Shown piece after piece: positions 1-6,750 of a DNA stretch of 64,000 nucleotides. The first letter of the stretch is position 1; every line of letters begins with the position of its first letter. Source of the DNA: Methanocatella intestini. GTDB lineage: Archaea > Methanobacteriota > Methanobacteria > Methanobacteriales > Methanobacteriaceae. The notes beneath the pieces were generated by a model that was given only the letters and a program-made list of their open reading frames with translations, did not search any database and was not told the DNA's origin. The DNA lies in NCBI RefSeq assembly GCF_002252585.1, contig NZ_NQLD01000003.1. One strand, 5' to 3'. The position numbers and the translations under genes are program-made.

Positions 1-752
1 GTAGGGGGGGATGGCCAGAATCATTAAATAAAAAATCTAAAGAAGCCCAATTATTACTTCCATATGTTTATGTGGATAGCATATGTGAAAATGATGCATC
101 ATTAATTGATGGTGTTAAAAGAGATCCGAATAGAGTTAAAACTATCTTGGCATCATATGCAAGAAATATTTCAGAATCTACAAAAGATTCAACAATAATT
201 TCAGATATTAATGCAAATTTTGAGGATATTAGTAAAACAACTTATTATCAATATATTGATGTTTTAAAAAGATTATATGTAATTGATAATGTAAAAGCAT
301 GGTCTCCAAATATCCGGTCTAAAACAAGTATTAGAACTAGCTCTAAAAAACAATTCATAGATCCTTCTATTGCTGTAGCAGCACTTGGACTGACTCCCGA
401 ATTGTTAATGGATGATTTAAACACTTTTGGATTTATTTTTGAAAACTTATGTATAAGGGATTTAAAAGTTTATTCAAGTGCTATTGGAGGAAGGGTTTCA
501 TTTTATAGAGATAGATCCAATCTTGAAATCGATTGTGTATTACATTTAAAAGATGGTAAATATGCATTAATCGAATTTAAATTAGGTAGTATGGAAGAAG
601 AAAAAGGTGCAAAAAATTTACTCAAATTAAACGATTCAATAGCGAGAAAAAACATGAAACAACCTTCATTTTTAGCTATTATCACTGGTGGGGAATTAGC
701 ATATACTAGGAAAGATGGAGTTAAAGTAATTCCTATAGGCTGTTTAAGATAA
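1..752 (+). CDS. DUF4143-type ATPase, C-terminal part (cut by window start)
   Basis: The reading frame is open from base 3, so this is the 3' part of a longer gene. The first visible residues, RGGWPESLNKK, align with GGWPESLNKK in the middle of the complete paralogue at 22870-24156. A GTG at 72 would give 226 residues but is internal. The visible part covers the C-terminal region of the AAA ATPase/DUF4143 family. It includes the stretch KQFIDPSIAVAALGLTPE and a PD-(D/E)XK-like motif (EIDCVLHLKDGKYALIEFK). Both paralogues end in GVKVIPIGCLR. In this family the N-terminal ATPase binds ATP and the C-terminal half has a restriction-endonuclease-like fold; the cellular role is not established and they are abundant in host-associated methanogens. 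The seven-G run at 4-10 encodes Gly-Gly. Confidence 0.85.
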   Translation, partial: RGGWPESLNKKSKEAQLLLPYVYVDSICENDASLIDGVKRDPNRVKTILASYARNISESTKDSTIISDINANFEDISKTTYYQYIDVLKRLYVIDNVKAWSPNIRSKTSIRTSSKKQFIDPSIAVAALGLTPELLMDDLNTFGFIFENLCIRDLKVYSSAIGGRVSFYRDRSNLEIDCVLHLKDGKYALIEFKLGSMEEEKGAKNLLKLNDSIARKNMKQPSFLAIITGGELAYTRKDGVKVIPIGCLR

Positions 753-888
753 TTTTAGTTAGTATTTGTGTTTAATTAATAGTTTAATTGTAATCTTGAC
801 TATTTTCAGGTAATCATATATTAGTTTATTCTAATAAAATTAATAAGATACAAAAATTAATAATAAATTATAAAGATGGGGTCTGGCT

Positions 889-1911
889 ATGTACAAAATA
901 TCTATGATTATACCTGTTTATAATGCGGAAAAATACCTGAAAAGAACAATAAATTCAATTATTAATCAGAGTATCGGTTTTGAAAATATTGAACTTATTT
1001 TAGCAGATGATAATTCTCAGGATAACTCAAAAAGCATTATAGAAGAATATGTAGCTAAATATGATAATGTAATTGGTATTTACTCTGATAAAAACCATGG
1101 ATTTCCGGGATTTGGAAGAAATAAGGGTATTGAAATAGCTAGTGGCCAATATATTATGTTTTCAGATAATGATGATGAACATGACAAAGATTTATGTCTG
1201 AAATTGTACGAAGCCATTGTTTCAGAAGATGCTGACATAGCTTCCTGTGATAAAGTTAAAAGAGATAATATTAAGGATATTCCAGTATCTGAAAAGTATG
1301 TTGGCGGAAAGTTAAGTTCCAATGGGAATATTATAGTCTCAAATGATAATCTGGCATATTTTGAAGATATAACTATCTGGAATAAGATTTTTAAAAAAGA
1401 AATCATTGCAGATAATAATATAAGATTTGTAGAAAACATGCTGGCTGAAGACTTGCTTTTTTGTCTGGAAGTCTTTTTCAACTCATCTAAATTAGTTTAT
1501 TTGGAAAAATATTATGGATACTTTTGGGATATGCATGAAGAGTCATTATCTCATGAATGCAGTCCGAAGCATGTGGAAAACTTACTTAATTCAGTTCCTG
1601 AAATGTTTAAAATTTTAGATAAGTATAATAAAAAAGATTTAGCTAGTTTTTATTTTAAATTCTACTTACGTAATTTGCTCAGATTTTTCATTGATGTAAA
1701 TACAACTGGAAGTAATTTGAAATCAATGATTAAAAAATTGTATAGCTATGAAAAAGAAGCTGGATTTGGATGCAATGCTAATGAAGGATGGGCAAATATA
1801 ATTAACTTTTTTATAGTTCACAGATTCTTTAATTTAGCTATTTTAATTATTAAGATTATGAAAGCTTCAAAGGAATCTGCTTTTTTAAGAAAGATTTTTA
1901 GATCTGTTTAA
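889..1911 (+). CDS. Glycosyltransferase family 2
   Basis: A 340-residue GT-A fold enzyme expected to transfer a sugar from a nucleotide-sugar during surface glycan synthesis in the cytoplasm. The N terminus has the GT2 signature: SMIIPVYNAEKYL at 5-17, then the ADDNSQDN nucleotide-binding acidic site at about 39-46. The metal-binding DxD-like motif FSDNDDEHD lies near 91-99. The AEDLLF motif near 186-191 supplies the candidate catalytic base. No membrane anchor is seen beyond a hydrophobic C-terminal segment (WANIINFFIVHRFF onward). A purine-rich GATGGGGTCTGG precedes the ATG. It stands alone between a DUF4143 gene and a small toxin-like pair. It resembles the GT2 at 58457. The donor and acceptor cannot be told from sequence. 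Confidence 0.85.
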   Translation: MYKISMIIPVYNAEKYLKRTINSIINQSIGFENIELILADDNSQDNSKSIIEEYVAKYDNVIGIYSDKNHGFPGFGRNKGIEIASGQYIMFSDNDDEHDKDLCLKLYEAIVSEDADIASCDKVKRDNIKDIPVSEKYVGGKLSSNGNIIVSNDNLAYFEDITIWNKIFKKEIIADNNIRFVENMLAEDLLFCLEVFFNSSKLVYLEKYYGYFWDMHEESLSHECSPKHVENLLNSVPEMFKILDKYNKKDLASFYFKFYLRNLLRFFIDVNTTGSNLKSMIKKLYSYEKEAGFGCNANEGWANIINFFIVHRFFNLAILIIKIMKASKESAFLRKIFRSV

Positions 1912-2041
1912 TTGTTTATGTTGGATATTGTGCTAAATAAGGAATATTGTTTTTATTTTGAATAATTGAAGTGATGTGCAACATTAATTTTTTATATTAA
2001 CATTTTTAATATATTTATTGTTCATTATAAGGAGGTAATAA

Positions 2042-2365
2042 ATGATAAATTTTAATATTGAAGATGTTCAAAATATTTTAAGAAAGTGTAATGTTAATGA
2101 TTTGGTGGTTCATCCACATATTTTAGATAATTGGTTTGAACGAGATTATAATTTAAATTATGTTGCAAATTGTTTAGTTAATGAAGTGCCTTTAAGTATT
2201 TCAAAAACTTGTGAAAATCGTTTTAAACTTATTTATCCACATGAAAAAAATAAAAATGATGATTTATATATTATTATTGTAATTGATGACTTTGATAATG
2301 TAGAAGTTTTAACAGTATATTCATTTAATAAAAGGAGGCGTGAGCGTGATATTGAACGAAAATAG
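2042..2365 (+). CDS. Small DUF4258-like protein, possible toxin
   Basis: A 107-residue protein preceded by a strong ribosome site (AAGGAGGTAATAA) directly before the ATG. Its order of features fits the DUF4258 type: a His/Trp-containing helix (VVHPHILDNWFERD), a turn, then a C-terminal beta strand pair (DLYIIIVIDDF, VEVLTVYSF). Its 3' end overlaps the start of the next gene, a DUF2283-like protein. DUF4258 and DUF2283 genes are often adjacent and are thought to form toxin-antitoxin pairs. The family call is made from motif memory and gene context and is moderately uncertain. The lysine/arginine-rich tail (KRRRERDIERK) is encoded by the overlap that contains the next gene's ribosome site. Confidence 0.5.
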   Translation: MINFNIEDVQNILRKCNVNDLVVHPHILDNWFERDYNLNYVANCLVNEVPLSISKTCENRFKLIYPHEKNKNDDLYIIIVIDDFDNVEVLTVYSFNKRRRERDIERK

Positions 2366-2723
2366 TACTGTATTAAAGTATATGTATGATTATTCTTCAG
2401 ATGTTTTAGGAGTTAAAGTCAAAAATGATTTTATTTATCATGAAACCGTTGAACTGGAAGATGGTGTATTATTGGATTTTGATAAAAATGATGTGCCAGT
2501 TTCTTTAGAAATTATGGATGCTTCTAAAAGATTCAACATTCCAAAATCTTCATTAAATGATTTAAAATTTTTTAATATGACTGTTGTTGTTGATAATAAA
2601 TTTATTACAATTAATGTTGTTATTGGTGTTTTAATTCATAATAATGAAAATAAACAGATTTTAGAATCATTTACTGTTAATAAATATGGAATTCCAAATA
2701 TAACTGCTGATTTAACTATTTAA
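2346..2723 (+). CDS. DUF2283 family protein, possible antitoxin
   Basis: About 125 residues. The N-terminal part (YDYSSDVLGVKVK, then ELEDGVLLDFDKNDVPVSLEIMDASKR, quoted here as two separate parts of one motif) matches the DUF2283 pattern of D-x-L ... G-x-x-L-D-F-D ... E-I-x-x-A-S. Two GTG starts are possible at 2340 and 2346. I chose 2346 because AGGAGG ends at 2338, only one base before 2340 but seven before 2346. The gene overlaps the preceding DUF4258-like gene by about 20 bases, so translation is probably coupled. The C-terminal half (after about residue 70) is longer than a minimal DUF2283 domain and I do not recognise it. Confidence 0.55.
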   Translation: MILNENSTVLKYMYDYSSDVLGVKVKNDFIYHETVELEDGVLLDFDKNDVPVSLEIMDASKRFNIPKSSLNDLKFFNMTVVVDNKFITINVVIGVLIHNNENKQILESFTVNKYGIPNITADLTI

Positions 2724-2801
2724 ACTATTTTTTTATCATTCTGAAAAATTGTCTTGATTTTTGAATATTGCAGTTAACTGCAATTATATGGCTTTTTATT
2801 T
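2721..2801. repeat. 81-bp intergenic repeat, copy 1, with perfect 18-bp palindrome
   Basis: This stretch, from TAAACTATTTTTTTATCATT to GGCTTTTTATTT, recurs with few changes at 4045-4126. It contains the perfect palindrome ATTGCAGTTAACTGCAAT at 2767-2784. In the second copy the palindrome is degraded at two positions. The repeats lie just downstream of plus-strand genes and bracket the winged-helix operon and the 92-residue gene. They could be a duplicated terminator or intergenic region, or ends of a small mobile cassette. Confidence 0.8.
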
Positions 2802-2841
2802 AATAATTGATGATATAAAAAAATAAGAATATTTAACGGAT

Positions 2842-3093
2842 TTAATTTTTAGTATAATTTTCAAGCATATCTTTTAATTTCATGGCAGTAGCTGGACTCA
2901 TAACAATTTGTAAATCTGATTCGCTGATTAGCTCAAAATTATCATTTTTATTAATCAATTTGTTGTTTACTATAATTAGCCTGACTTCTTCGTCGTCTCC
3001 TCCCACTCCAAATGATGATGCGTGAATGACTTTAGATTCATCTTTAATGTTTATGCTAGAGTTTATTTGTATTTCTTTATTTTTATTTGCCAT
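2842..3093 (-). CDS. Small protein resembling DUF3467
   Basis: An 83-residue protein. I chose the ATG at 3093 because GGAGGA lies seven bases upstream; the longer TTG start at 3108 would overlap the ribosome site. The C terminus, LQIVMSPATAMKLKDMLENY, resembles the conserved end of DUF3467 proteins. The middle has HASSFGVGGDDEEVRL. No signal or membrane segment is seen. It sits immediately downstream of a winged-helix gene ending at 3095, so the two form an operon. Its function is not known. The DUF3467 assignment is tentative. Confidence 0.5.
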   Translation of the reverse strand: MANKNKEIQINSSINIKDESKVIHASSFGVGGDDEEVRLIIVNNKLINKNDNFELISESDLQIVMSPATAMKLKDMLENYTKN

Positions 3094-3094
3094 A

Positions 3095-3616
3095 TTAAAA
3101 TCCTCCAATTTTGTAATATTTTTTAGTGTTTGTTAAATCTAATTTATCATAGCTATTTTTTGGGTTTTTGGAAGGACAGGTAATATTATATTTTAATTGT
3201 CTGTATTCCTGTTTATTGATTAATATCTCTTCATTTAATTCAATTTCTTTTTCTAATTTGTCTAAATCAACATCTTTTGCATTTTCGTCAAAAAGTTTGT
3301 CTAATTCTTCATCAGAATATTTTATAAATTCTTCAGTTTCATATGATGATTGTTTTTCAAGTTCTTTTTTGGCCAGATATTCCTGTAGTGCATCTAATTT
3401 TTTAACAATTTCTGAATTGAAATTTAATTCGTATTTTGAATTTTTTAAAATCAGTATTTTATTTTCCAGCAGTTTATCAATAAATTTATCTAATGTAGAT
3501 CTAGATATTTCAGCTCCTATTGCTATTTGTTGTTTGGTATAGCTTTCAAAGGGATTTGCTAATAAATAGTCTAATACTTTTATTTGGGGGCATTTTCCTA
3601 AAATTTCTATTAGCAT
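3095..3616 (-). CDS. Winged-helix DNA-binding protein
   Basis: A 173-residue protein. The N terminus fits a winged helix-turn-helix. Helices are KVLDYLLANP and TKQQIAIGAEIS, with a recognition helix RSTLDKFIDKLLENK and a short wing (ILILKNSKYEL) up to about residue 67. The rest (70-150) is strongly charged and probably a coiled coil. The C-terminal 20 residues are basic and tyrosine-rich. It is probably a regulator, cotranscribed with the downstream DUF3467-like gene (two-base gap to the chosen start at 3093). No clear ribosome site precedes the ATG, apart from a weak GGAATGATT. Confidence 0.7.
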   Translation of the reverse strand: MLIEILGKCPQIKVLDYLLANPFESYTKQQIAIGAEISRSTLDKFIDKLLENKILILKNSKYELNFNSEIVKKLDALQEYLAKKELEKQSSYETEEFIKYSDEELDKLFDENAKDVDLDKLEKEIELNEEILINKQEYRQLKYNITCPSKNPKNSYDKLDLTNTKKYYKIGGF

Positions 3617-3726
3617 ACTTAATCATTCCATGTATAATAATTATACAATTCCCATTAATAAATTTTTGTAAATTGTCTAAATTGAATACATTAGATATTA
3701 TATCTTTAATTTAATAAATTAATAAT

Positions 3727-3735
3727 GGAGGTGAT
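3727..3735 (+). promoter_or_regulatory. Strong ribosome-binding site
   Basis: GGAGGTGAT lies eight bases before the ATG at 3744. It matches the archaeal anti-Shine-Dalgarno closely and fixes the start of the 92-residue gene. Confidence 0.75.
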
Positions 3736-3743
3736 TAAGTTGT

Positions 3744-4022
3744 ATGGAATTTTGTGAAGAAGAAATTGAAATAAAAATTGTATATGCATTGCATAGGAGA
3801 GCATATTACAATAAAAGACACACTCCTATAAAAAATGTATGCAATAGATTATCATATATTCCCTGTAAACAAATAAATAAAGCTGTAAAGAAATTACACA
3901 AAAAGGGAATCATTGGTATTAAAAAAACATTTCATGGTGCAGATATCTATTTAAATCACAAGAAAAAAGCTGAAATTCAGGATATTATTTCAACTAAACT
4001 ATCTGAATTAAATGATTTTTAA
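3744..4022 (+). CDS. Small basic winged-helix-like protein
   Basis: 92 residues, rich in Lys and His, with a helix-turn-helix-like core: CNRLSYIPCKQINKAVKKL followed by HKKGIIGIKKTFHGADIYL, which reads as a recognition helix and wing. The gene diverges from the winged-helix operon on the minus strand, with 127 bp between the starts. Both could share a regulated divergent promoter region. I do not recognise a named family. It may be a regulator of the operon opposite; this is inferred from position only. Confidence 0.55.
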   Translation: MEFCEEEIEIKIVYALHRRAYYNKRHTPIKNVCNRLSYIPCKQINKAVKKLHKKGIIGIKKTFHGADIYLNHKKKAEIQDIISTKLSELNDF

Positions 4023-4044
4023 AATCATGCGGTTGTGTTTAATT

Positions 4045-4126
4045 TAAACTATTTTTTTTATCATTCTGAAAAATTGCCTTGATTCTGGAATATTGCAGTT
4101 AAATGCAACTATATGGCTTTTTATTT
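4045..4126. repeat. 82-bp intergenic repeat, copy 2
   Basis: Second copy of the element at 2721-2801, with one extra T in the T-run and scattered changes. The palindrome core here reads ATTGCAGTTAAATGCAAC (4092-4109), with two mismatches. Confidence 0.8.
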
Positions 4127-4142
4127 GATGAAAGTATTTTAC

Positions 4143-4376
4143 TTATTTTAAATGTGCAGTTATTATGGTATAGCTGGAAGCATTAACAGTTATTATGCAT
4201 CCGTCAGCTTCAATGTAATAGTTTTTACCTTTGCGACTTATTTTAGCATTTTTATCTTTAATTTTGGAAATGCAATAGCCAACGACATCATCAGTATCTA
4301 ATTTGAGGTTTCTTTTAATTCTTCCAACACCCATCTGGGTTGTGTGTATTTTATCTGTGTTTTCAAGCAGGCTCAT
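4143..4376 (-). CDS. DUF3781 family protein
   Basis: 77 residues matching the DUF3781 pattern: an N-terminal NTDKIHTTQMGVGRIKRNL, then DDVVGYCISKI, a RKGKNYYIEADG strand, and the conserved end TVNASSYTIITAHLK. The function of the family is unknown. The 5' 115 bases of the gene and about 36 bases of its upstream DNA are duplicated at 6422-6572. The copy at 4262-4412 belongs to this intact gene. The HTH/ImmA/PIN cassette lies between the two copies. Confidence 0.8.
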   Translation of the reverse strand: MSLLENTDKIHTTQMGVGRIKRNLKLDTDDVVGYCISKIKDKNAKISRKGKNYYIEADGCIITVNASSYTIITAHLK

Positions 4377-4412
4377 GTATGTTATTTTTGATGGATGCTA
4401 CAGATAAATATT
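4262..4412. repeat. 151-bp direct repeat, copy A (5' end of DUF3781 gene)
   Basis: Matches 6422-6572 at an offset of exactly 2160 bp, with only two mismatches seen (4278 G/T, 4392 T/G). The repeat covers the first 38 codons of the DUF3781 gene plus upstream promoter DNA. The pair brackets the HTH/ImmA/PIN cassette. Confidence 0.9.
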
Positions 4413-4485
4413 TTTCAAAAAATTTTTTATCAATAGTTATCCTATTAAACTCATTATCATCCTATAGGTATATTATGCATTTTCT

Positions 4486-5055
4486 TTATGATTTGTTATT
4501 TAGAAATCTTTCACAATCAGTTTCATAAAGTTCATCAAAATAATCACTAAAAGACTTTTTGGGTAATTTAATACCTTTATTTATCATTCCTTTCCATAAG
4601 TCATTTGCATTTTCTTTAGAAATAATGTCTCTTTCAACAGCTTTGGATAAAATCATTGAACTAGTAATAAGTTCAATATCTAAACTTTCAATATATTCTT
4701 CCACATCACTTAAATTGTTACTTGCTACAAGCCCCTTATTTAAATGAGCTAATGTTATAGCTGCTGATTCACCTGATCCACAAATTTTTCCTGTTTTACT
4801 CCATAAACCTTTTTTGATTAAGTTATAAGTATTGTATTCCTGAGATAAAAAAGATATTTCTTTAATTTCTACAAATCTATTTTTTAAGTTTTTAAAATTT
4901 GTTTTTACAATTGATGGGGTGTTTTCAGCCATGATTTCGGAATATACCTGTTCAGGAATAATGATTTTAGAAAATAATTCTTCTAAAATATAACCTGCAT
5001 CTACAAATAAAAAACATTCTAAACAGTCAGTATCGTAGAAAACGGGTTTATTCAA
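4486..5055 (-). CDS. PIN-like (DUF3368-like) protein, putative toxin of cassette 1
   Basis: About 189 residues. The start is taken as the TTG at 5055, by alignment with the paralogue at 25751 (MNNKPVFYDTDCL there, NKPVFYDTDCL here); an ATG at 5070 is the alternative. PIN-type motifs are visible: an early acidic DTDCL, then PEQVYSEI, GSGESAAITLA, and ASNNLSDVEEY in the third acidic position. The end reads LWKGMINKGIKLPKKSF, shared with the paralogue. PIN proteins of this type are usually Mg-dependent ribonucleases. The first residues overlap the end of the ImmA/IrrE-like gene, so translation is coupled. It is the third gene of an HTH / protease / PIN operon. Toxicity is inferred from context. 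Confidence 0.65.
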   Translation of the reverse strand: MNKPVFYDTDCLECFLFVDAGYILEELFSKIIIPEQVYSEIMAENTPSIVKTNFKNLKNRFVEIKEISFLSQEYNTYNLIKKGLWSKTGKICGSGESAAITLAHLNKGLVASNNLSDVEEYIESLDIELITSSMILSKAVERDIISKENANDLWKGMINKGIKLPKKSFSDYFDELYETDCERFLNNKS

Positions 5056-5767
5056 GGTTATCTGCCCCATTATAAAGAATATCATTTCTAAAACTTTTCA
5101 ATAATATTTCTCTGCGTTTTCCACCAGTTATCTTTTTATTGTCATATGCTTTTTCAGTTAAGCGTATTAATTCTCCTATTGAAGAATACTTCTGATTTTC
5201 TGGAGATGTTTTATAAAGATTAGTGTCATAACCTAATTTGTCTGCTTCACGTATTATATTTGATTTAAATTTATCAAATTGATTTTTATTAATCCAGTTT
5301 AAATTTTTAAGACGAATGAGCATTGTATGGTGGCTGACTTGATAATATTGTTCGCATTTAATTATATCTTCTAGTGACCAGTTTTCAATTTGATTTTTAC
5401 TTTTAAACCAATATAATGCACTATCTGGCATTAATAATGTTGAAGCAAAATTATCTGCATTTTTTTCACTTTGGCTGTTATTGTTAACTCCACAAACGAT
5501 GAAATCATCAACATCTTCGTAAAGTAAATGGTATATTTCATGAGCTAATGTAAAATTTTGCCTTCCAAGGGTATGATTGGTATTAATAAATATTACTTTA
5601 TCGTCGTTTGTTTTAGAACAGCATCCGCTAATATTCTTTTTCATCGGGAACCAAAGCACTGTTAAATTTTGTATATTATTGTAGACTAAAGAACGTATAT
5701 TTGCTGAAGCGAAGCTTTCTATACCCCATTCATGTCTTAATGTTTCTGCTAATGCAATACTATTCAT
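5048..5767 (-). CDS. ImmA/IrrE-type metallo-endopeptidase, cassette 1
   Basis: 239 residues. The zinc site is the FTLAHEIYHLL motif (HEIYH at 76-80) with the third ligand in EKNADNFAS (Glu near 101), as in the ImmA/IrrE (COG2856) family. The preceding HTLGRQNFTLAHE is also characteristic. Known members cleave HTH repressors and so induce mobile elements or stress genes. The C-terminal third (120-239) is helical and paralogous to that of the gene at 25030. The ATG at 5767 lies two bases before the end of the HTH gene's stop codon (TAAAAATG on the minus strand), and the 3' end overlaps the PIN-like gene. The likely substrate is the upstream HTH protein. Confidence 0.85.
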   Translation of the reverse strand: MNSIALAETLRHEWGIESFASANIRSLVYNNIQNLTVLWFPMKKNISGCCSKTNDDKVIFINTNHTLGRQNFTLAHEIYHLLYEDVDDFIVCGVNNNSQSEKNADNFASTLLMPDSALYWFKSKNQIENWSLEDIIKCEQYYQVSHHTMLIRLKNLNWINKNQFDKFKSNIIREADKLGYDTNLYKTSPENQKYSSIGELIRLTEKAYDNKKITGGKRREILLKSFRNDILYNGADNLE

Positions 5768-5769
5768 TT

Positions 5770-6096
5770 TTAATCATCACTATCTAATTTTCTTAGTAAT
5801 TTTAAAAATCCTTTAATTTCATTCATTTTTGCAACTACATTTAAATCCACTTTTTCATCACTACGGAATGCTATGCTTGGTTTTTCATGAGAATCAGTTT
5901 CTCCCAATAAATATTCTGGAGAACAATTGTACAATAAGCATAATTTATCAAGTAATGTCATGTTAAAGTTTCTTTCACCATTTTCTATTTTGGAAAGGTT
6001 GCTTTGAGTAATTCCCAAATAATTAGAAACTTGTTCTTGGGTGTATCCGTTTTCCCTTCTTAATTTATTTAGAGTGGTTCCGACAATATTTTTCAT
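5770..6096 (-). CDS. XRE-family HTH repressor, cassette 1
   Basis: 108 residues with an N-terminal Cro/CI-type HTH: LRRENGYTQEQVSNYL, then GITQSNLSKIENGERN. The short C-terminal tail contains SIAFRSDEKVDLN, which is similar to SYAFRSKKIDVAD in the cassette 2 HTH. This tail is a plausible cleavage or binding site for the partner protease. The ATG at 6096 has AAGGAGATG just upstream. The gene is first in the operon HTH / ImmA-IrrE / PIN-like. A 15-bp element shared with cassette 2 lies just downstream of its TATA box. Confidence 0.85.
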   Translation of the reverse strand: MKNIVGTTLNKLRRENGYTQEQVSNYLGITQSNLSKIENGERNFNMTLLDKLCLLYNCSPEYLLGETDSHEKPSIAFRSDEKVDLNVVAKMNEIKGFLKLLRKLDSDD

Positions 6097-6120
6097 TCTT
6101 TCATCTCCTTGAGTATTCCT

Positions 6121-6135
6121 TATTTTGTAATAAAA
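6121..6135 (-). promoter_or_regulatory. Candidate operator of HTH/ImmA/PIN cassette 1
   Basis: On the minus strand this reads TTTTATTACAAAATA, identical to 24637-24651 before cassette 2. In both places it lies one or two bases downstream of the TATA box and 25-29 bases before the HTH start codon. A repressor bound there would block transcription initiation. Confidence 0.55.
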
Positions 6136-6137
6136 AA

Positions 6138-6145
6138 TATATAAA
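6138..6145 (-). promoter_or_regulatory. TATA box of HTH/ImmA/PIN cassette 1
   Basis: TTTATATA on the minus strand, 42 bases upstream of the ATG at 6096. This predicts a transcription start about 20 bases before the ATG and places the shared 15-bp element between TATA box and start site. Confidence 0.5.
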
Positions 6146-6421
6146 TATTTTGATTAATAATATGACAATATTGTAAGAAAAGAGTAATTTTGATTTTTAT
6201 ATGGTAAATTAACATGTAAAATACTATAAAACAGCATAATACATTTTTGTTTTGAAATAATTTATGTGATGTGGGTATATATTAATAAATATTGATTTAC
6301 TGATTTTAAAATAATTTTTTAAGTATTATTAATAATAAAAAATTTATTCATGTTATTTTTAAGGTATTTTTATCTATTTGGTTAATTTTTTACTTTTAGT
6401 ATGGTGATTAAATTACACAAT

Positions 6422-6536
6422 TTTTGGAAATGCAATATCCAACGACATCATCAGTATCTAATTTGAGGTTTCTTTTAATTCTTCCAACACCCATCTGGGT
6501 TGTGTGTATTTTATCTGTGTTTTCAAGCAGGCTCAT
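6422..6536 (-). pseudogene. Truncated DUF3781 gene fragment
   Basis: The ATG at 6536 and the next 38 codons match the intact DUF3781 gene at 4143-4376, with one substitution in this stretch. The match ends at 6422, after GYCIS, leaving roughly half of the coding sequence. It is a by-product of the 151-bp duplication rather than a working gene. Confidence 0.8.
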
Positions 6537-6572
6537 GTATGTTATTTTTGAGGGATGCTACAGATAAATATT
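6422..6572. repeat. 151-bp direct repeat, copy B
   Basis: Near-identical copy of 4262-4412. It contains a start codon and 38 codons of DUF3781 coding sequence, then breaks off. Everything from 4413 to 6421 (the HTH/ImmA/PIN cassette) lies between the two copies. Confidence 0.9.
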
Positions 6573-6580
6573 CTGTTATA

Positions 6581-6648
6581 ATTGTTTTAATAGAGGAATA
6601 TTGATGTTAAATCCTACAAAAAATATATTTAATAGTTTGAATTTATGA
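6581..6648. repeat. Imperfect direct repeat left of ATPase/nuclease cassette 1
   Basis: ATTGTTTTA, then AGGAATATTGATGTTAAATC and a CTACAAAA...TTTAATAGTTTGAATTTA tail. The same order recurs at 8888-8956 with scattered changes (AGGAATATTAATGTTAAATC). The two copies bracket the ATPase/nuclease gene pair at 6751-8804. Confidence 0.6.
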
Positions 6649-6750
6649 TATATTAATTATTAATTAATATTTTTTTAAGAAAATGTTTAATCTACTATTA
6701 AAACAATATGAAAAATGTTGATATTATAATTTAAAATGGGGCTTATAGTT

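Noticed and set aside
1080..1481. 133-codon minus-strand frame within the GT2 gene
   Set aside because: Antisense shadow of a gene with clear GT2 motifs; Ser/Leu-rich out-of-frame composition.
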